Shown piece by piece: positions 59,039 through 64,000 of a stretch of DNA of 64,000 nucleotides (position 1 is the first letter of the stretch; each line of letters opens with the position of its first letter). Below the pieces are notes generated by a model. That model was given only the letters and a program-made list of their open reading frames with translations, was not told the origin of the DNA and made no database searches. Both the position numbers and the translations under genes were made by a program. The DNA comes from Macrotrachela quadricornifera (taxonomy: Eukaryota; Rotifera; Eurotatoria; Philodinida; Philodinidae): contig JAJEKB010021002.1 in the NCBI GenBank assembly GCA_022393335.1, positions 1,008,739 through 1,072,738 on the forward strand, in the 5' to 3' direction.

Positions 59039-59174
59039 TATATGTGTGTCTTCTCTATCTCTGTAACTATTATTTTATCGACGCAATATAAAGTTTTACT
59101 ACTTTGGCTCTCGTATTCATTTCTAAGAAGAGTTACTTTTTACAAGTGATTTCAAGTCTCTCTCCATTTAACAG

Positions 59175-60585
59175 GTGTTTATTTATTTGTTGCAGCTAAT
59201 GGAAGAAAACCTTGCCGAATTTGATCTTGTTCAACATATGAATCGAAAAACATTTGTAACTCATCGAGGATCAAATTTCCTGAAGGCCTTTAAATCACAC
59301 AAAGCACTTCGTTGTGTAGCTTATCGAATAAACAACATTTTAAAACAATGTTTTTATCAACATGCTTAAAATAACAGCCAAACTCATCGAGTAATTTTAT
59401 TCGTCAGTTAACAAGCACCAGTGTAAATCAAGAAACACCAAAAAAGCAAAAAAAAAATTTCAACAATATAGTTACAAACATCAACAAAAATCGAAGTAAA
59501 TTTACAGAATGAGAATGAACAACATACGTATGTTTTTCGTCCATTTTTCAATATCTCTGATATTAATATCTATTCATTTAAATATAAATATAAGATAAAA
59601 AAGAAAATAATATTATAATTTGATTATTTTTTTAGGGAATCAGATCAATATGTCTTAAACACTTTTAAAGATAATAAATCTTTAGTTAAATACCTCAAAC
59701 GAGTGTTACAACTTTCTTCATATACTTGATAAATTTATTTTCTATTCTATGTTGGATTTAATCGTCAATTACAACTTGTACTAAATCAACTAGTAACGGA
59801 GATATTGACGGAATTATAACAACGACCAAAAGTTCTTTTGAAGGAAGAACTCTTCATCAATCATCTATTGTTAAATGGCTTTCATTTTCTGATCTTTTGA
59901 AAAGCATTAAAAATACTTATCTAGGTCTTGTTATGTTGCTCAATACCAAACAACAGAGTTCTCGAATACAAAAAATCACTATGGGTACAATTGAAAAATG
60001 AATTGAATTTTTACATCCATGACAAATTGTTATGAATGAATCAGCTGGTTCTGATCACAAATAATGAATTTTTTTTGTATAAATTAAATTCTTTTATAAA
60101 TGAGCATTACAATTGGAGGAAGTTTATATTTTTGGTGCTTTCTTATACACAAATTACAAGTAACTGCGAGGTTCAAATGGTTCTCAAATATCTGATTGTT
60201 ATGAAGCTTATCATGGTTTCATTCAACATGATTCATCAACTAATGATGTTGTTGAAGAAACATATGAACCACCAACATAAAAATCAAAGAAGTTTATGTT
60301 AACATTAATGGACAAACAAAAACAAAACAAATCAGATGAAACTGACCGATATATAAATTTAGCACTTAATGATGAAGAACAATATCAAGATCCTTTGGAT
60401 TTTTGGCGAAAATCTGAAAATCAATTAGCTTTTCCAAGCTTGACTCGTCTATCTTGGAAATCTTACTTAATTTCCTGTAGTTCAGCGCAACAGGTCAAAT
60501 AATTAGTCAACGTCGATCAAATCTCAATCCGAGTACGGTCAATGATACCATATTCATTAGATCAATGGAGAGACAAAGTTTTTAA
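59175..60585 (+). pseudogene. hAT transposase remnant
   Basis: Blocks appear in the correct order on the plus strand. KTFVTHRGSNFLKAFKSH followed by ALRCVAYRINNILKQCFYQ matches the family's 'vTD.gsN...a......C.aH.lN.vl'. Near the end, DEIDRY-like ETDRYINLALNDEEQYQDPL, then FWRKSENQLAFPSLTRLSWK, and in another frame GQIISQRRSNLNPSTVNDTI form the C-terminal hAT dimerisation region. The His of the 'AHxLN' motif is Tyr. Several stops (59367, after 60080, 60502) and at least one frameshift near 60490 break it. The 'SAASER.FS' segment is lost. No terminal repeats were located. Confidence 0.65.
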
Positions 60586-60589
60586 TTAT

Positions 60590-61008
60590 TTTTTTCCTAT
60601 ATTTTGAATTATTAGTAAGTTTTCTACGTCATCTGATATTTTCATTACGTAAATAAATAAATAAATAATCCTCAAGAATATATTAATAAATAAAATTTTA
60701 AAATAAGATATATAAAGGAAGATTGAGCAACAAGTCCGGTTGTCGACAGAGAGTGTTTACAAATACACATAATATGTAACAATACGGAATCATTTTATGA
60801 ACTAAAACAAAGCCGAATCAAGTCCAGTCAAATCGAATATAAGCAAAGTCATATCGAATCGAATCCAAATTGAATCTTTTTCTACCTATTTTCGTCTCTG
60901 CTAAGAATTGACCTTTGAGAAAGGTAGAAACTATAGTCATAGGATACTTTTCTATATAATACTCAACCACCCTCAGTTTTAGCATATTTTCAAAGTTTAG
61001 CTCGGTGG
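60590..61008. other. Intergenic, low complexity
   Basis: Contains AAATAAATAAATAAATAA at about 60652 and a diverged microsatellite-like run of (G/C)AATC words at 60815-60870. No gene. Confidence 0.45.
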
Positions 61009-63918
61009 CTATTGTGGATAAGTGCCATTGGCGTTGGCACTTGCAAGTGGACAATCACTGCCAGTTGTTCCCCACCAGGAAGGAAAGCTGACGTTTCGAT
61101 ATACAAAAATGAAGAAAATAAAGAAGTACATGATTTCTGCACCAATTGCAGCTCCAATACTAAATAGAAACGCATATCTGTCGAACCACCAACGGTGAAT
61201 AATTATGTGAAAAATAAAACCAATAAGAAGCCAAGTCAAATAAGTGCTAAAATCGCTACCACAGAGACTTCCAATCAATGTGCCAATAGCAAGAGGTACG
61301 TGAATACTTCGTAGTATTCTCAGATGAGGCCATCGCCAGTGCGCGGCATAAATAAGAGCGGGACTTAAACCAATCGGTAGAATAATCCAATACATTCGAG
61401 AATACATAGATTTAGCACCGAATGCAGAAGAAAGATCTAGAATCGTTAATAATATGAGATATTTTTCAAAAAAATAGTTGAGTACGATATTGACGGTAAC
61501 GTGTTCATAAACTATACGCGTTCTATTTATGATAGTCCTTAATACATTACTTCAGTATTTTGCTTACTCAGATCGTTGATTTGAAAAACAAGAATCATTC
61601 AATTCGATAGAAGCCGTCCTCGTACTGAATATGTTATTTCCTATTGTATGTTAATTAGAGATGTACCAGCTTATGCTCATAAGTTCAGCTGAGCTGAATG
61701 AGAGCGAAGATCTAGAAAACTACAAAAATTTAATAGAAAGTGTTTGTTTCTTACACTTAGATGTCTTGAGAAACGAAAAAACTTCACATTAGCTCAAAAA
61801 CAAGAGGATTCGAACACAATACTGTTCGAAACCTTACAAATTAATGGGTAGATTTATTGTATTCAATGAATGAATTTGTTGCCTGCTATAAGTTGATTTC
61901 AAGACAAGATCTATTGGTAAATTTATTATCTACTACATATTAACTTGTTCTTAATTCAAATCAACTGTAATCTTAAAATCATAAGTAAGTTACATAACTT
62001 TGTTTTAGATTAATCTGACGTTTAGATGAAAGATAAGCTAAACTGAATTTTTTTTCTTTATTTTTAGATGAACTCGAAAATTTGATTCAACATAAGATGA
62101 AATCGAAAATACGAACTAATCTGACATTATTCTTTTTCTTTTAGTTTAGATTGATTTCAAAATTGGATCCAAGGTAGGATAAATTGAACAAATAAACGAA
62201 AATACTTGTTCTATTTTAGGTTGAATCAATGGATATCTTACTACCTTTTTTTAGAAAACGTATTCTATTACTCGAGTGTTTTAAAGCGTCGTTTTTACTT
62301 CAGACAACCCCGCTTGTTTGATTATTGACGATATTAGATAACAAATGATTAGCAGTGACTCGGTGAACGACTATGTCATTGATATTTTTTTCGTTCTTTA
62401 TTGAGTCCGTAGACGTTAATAAAGATTTCGTTGAAAGATAAATCTACGGAACTTAATTGCAGTGTTCCTTCCATCAAAAATCTGAGAAAACACCTTTTTT
62501 TTAAGCGCATCATAAATATTTTTGATTTTTAGTGTTCATAGCTCAGAATGTACTCTTTAAAGAGACTCACAAATGAAATACCGCTATGAAGATATGACGA
62601 AATACATATCAAGGATTTCGTGAAGCCACCTGTCTAAAGAAATTCAAGAGACAAAACGTGTTCGATTATCAATTTCTTACAGTGCTATTACTGACAATCT
62701 TTTAGTTTGTATTAAAAGTTTTTCTATTCTTACCCATATAGCCATAGTTTGACAGCAACGCACTCTTGCATTGCCAATTCGCAGGATCGTTACACATCTT
62801 CGGATTTTCCCGTGTGATATACCATGTGATAGAATGACGGATAAAACTCGAAACAACGGTTGAAACAAGTTGTATAATGAACATGGTGCGAGGGGATATC
62901 TTCATATAATGTGCGAACTTGAGGCTGTTCAATAAGGTCAGTGCTCTGGTAAGAATGGCCCATGTGTAAACATAAAACGTGAGACCTGGAAGGAAAAGTT
63001 TGTCACCTTGGAAAAGAAAAGCTGCAATGTGAATGAAAAATTGTTCCATGATGAAGACTATAGAGGTGAGTGCACGCAGTATGCCAACAGGAAGAAGAAA
63101 AAAAGTGGCGAGAGAAATGGCCAAGAACATATAGTACCACGGCATAAGATTACTAATATGACAAACAAGGCATGCGGCCACGAATGCAACGACAAAAAAT
63201 AAGCCATACAGCCATTCAGATAGTTCACTGTAAGAAGCCATTATTCGACAGTGAACATCGTTTTGACGTCGTTTCAAACTCATTCGCGAATAAATGATCA
63301 GATCTCGTCCGTGAAAAAATAATGTATGGACGATAAGTGCTGCTACTGCAGAAAAATAAACAACAAGTGTCACTATGAAGCCGACCGTAAAACGAAACCC
63401 TCCATTTTGGTAATCATTTAAGTTTCCATTCACATCGAATGGCGCACATGAGAACATTCGTAACTGTTTAAAGTCTCCTGCATTACTGTAATATACAATG
63501 GGTACAATTAACCATGCTACTAGGACAAATCCAACAGCAATATTTGCTAGAGCCCAACGAGGAGCAACAATAGAACTAGCAAGTCCACCAGGGGAAGATG
63601 AAATAAGACGCCAATTTAGTTTCAAAGCTAGTATAGCTAGAGCAGCAGATCCGCCTATTTGAGACAATAACACGTTATCCTTATTGATCATACATAGCCA
63701 ATTAAATGAGCTTAGTACGGGCATGATAAAATCAGGAAACCATTGATAAATGCCCATACCAATTATGATTGTAAAAATAAATCGACGGCGAGTAAAATGT
63801 AACCATTTTGGAGCAAAAGTCGACTCGTTCTCATGTAAGGTGCGTAAAAAAGCAAGATTTGGCAAGTTTTCAGGCCAGATCATTTCAGTCGGCCATACGA
63901 GAAAGCGTCGACAAATAC
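61009..63918 (-). CDS. Oligopeptide transporter (OPT family), 5' end beyond window
   Basis: Two exons are visible: 63918-62734 and 61436-61009, joined in phase across a 1,297-nt GT-AG intron. An acceptor at 63919 shows that at least one more exon lies beyond the right edge. About 535 C-terminal residues of a multi-pass membrane protein are encoded. Family marks include SLKFAHYMKISPRTMF (the 'K.GHYMKiPPR' motif), MCNDPANWQCKS, SMYSRMYW, IHVPLAIG and WWGTTGSDCPL near the C-terminus. Ten or more membrane helices are present. OPT proteins carry small peptides or metal chelates with protons across the plasma membrane of fungi, plants and prokaryotes. Animals generally lack them, so horizontal acquisition is the natural explanation, with rotifer-style introns added later. 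The intron contains transposon-like repeats. Confidence 0.85.
61437..62733. repeat. Repeats within the OPT gene intron
   Basis: The intron holds a copy of the AGATGTACCAGC...TTCAGCTGAGCTGAA motif (61660-61715). It also holds loosely repeated units between 61890 and 62230 built on TTTAG(A/G)TTGA or TTTAGATGAA, then TCGAAAAT or TTTCAAnA, spaced about 60-70 nt apart. The tandem-like units were probably expanded after insertion. Confidence 0.5.
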
Positions 63919-64000
63919 CTTAAGGAGAACAACAAACGGTTAATATGAATTATGTGACTCGTATATAGTTAGACGTCTGATTGAGTGGTTTATATATCAA

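Noticed and set aside
1..64000. tRNA or rRNA genes
   Set aside because: I scanned by eye for cloverleaf A/B-box sequences and rRNA landmarks and found none convincing; a covariance-model scan would be needed to exclude a tRNA.

Overview
The window looks like nuclear DNA of a bdelloid rotifer (Adineta/Rotaria type). The DNA is AT-rich, with many short GT-AG introns of about 50-66 nt. Its gene families are rotifer-like: divergent rhodopsin-class GPCRs, F-box proteins, NHL proteins, and ADP-ribosyltransferases fused to leucine-rich repeats. There is a peptide transporter of a family normally found in fungi and plants, and many decayed DNA transposons. I infer the organism from these features; no marker gene proves it.

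Layout. 1-7.3 kb is gene-poor: decayed transposase pieces (one piggyBac), 34-bp satellite arrays and one small Tyr-rich ORF. 7.3-12.2 kb holds a secreted matrix-metalloproteinase-like gene. An NHL-repeat region follows its catalytic domain, and its stalk is built from three tandemly duplicated 105-nt exons. 13.2-14.1 kb is a MORN-repeat gene. 14.6-23.3 kb is repeat-rich, with a broken F-box gene, inverted repeats and a non-autonomous Helitron with both ends visible. 23.4-24.4 kb is a single-exon GPCR. 25-30 kb holds gene fragments and minisatellites. 30.7-40.1 kb carries two minus-strand ADP-ribosyltransferase-LRR genes (one spliced, one intronless) separated by foldback elements. 40.8-47.0 kb is a 2004-residue ankyrin/coiled-coil gene, divergent from the second ART-LRR gene. 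48.7-51.2 kb is an AT-rich F-box gene that appears to use a 16-nt microexon, with a foldback element filling the next intron. 53.3-54.3 kb is a second GPCR (minus). 55-61 kb holds a small membrane-protein candidate, a Mutator-like transposase gene with one frameshift, a 787-bp foldback element flanked by TA, and a decayed hAT transposase. 61.0-63.9 kb is an oligopeptide transporter (OPT) gene cut by the right edge.

How it fits together. Intact genes act at the cell surface or outside (protease, two GPCRs, OPT transporter), in ADP-ribosylation linked to LRR recognition, or as protein-interaction scaffolds (ankyrin, F-box, MORN). No operon-like logic is expected. The two ART-LRR genes and the adjacent giant ankyrin protein are the one cluster with a possible shared theme, which might be defence or signalling. 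At least four DNA-transposon classes and about eight foldback elements show a region shaped by transposon insertion and decay.
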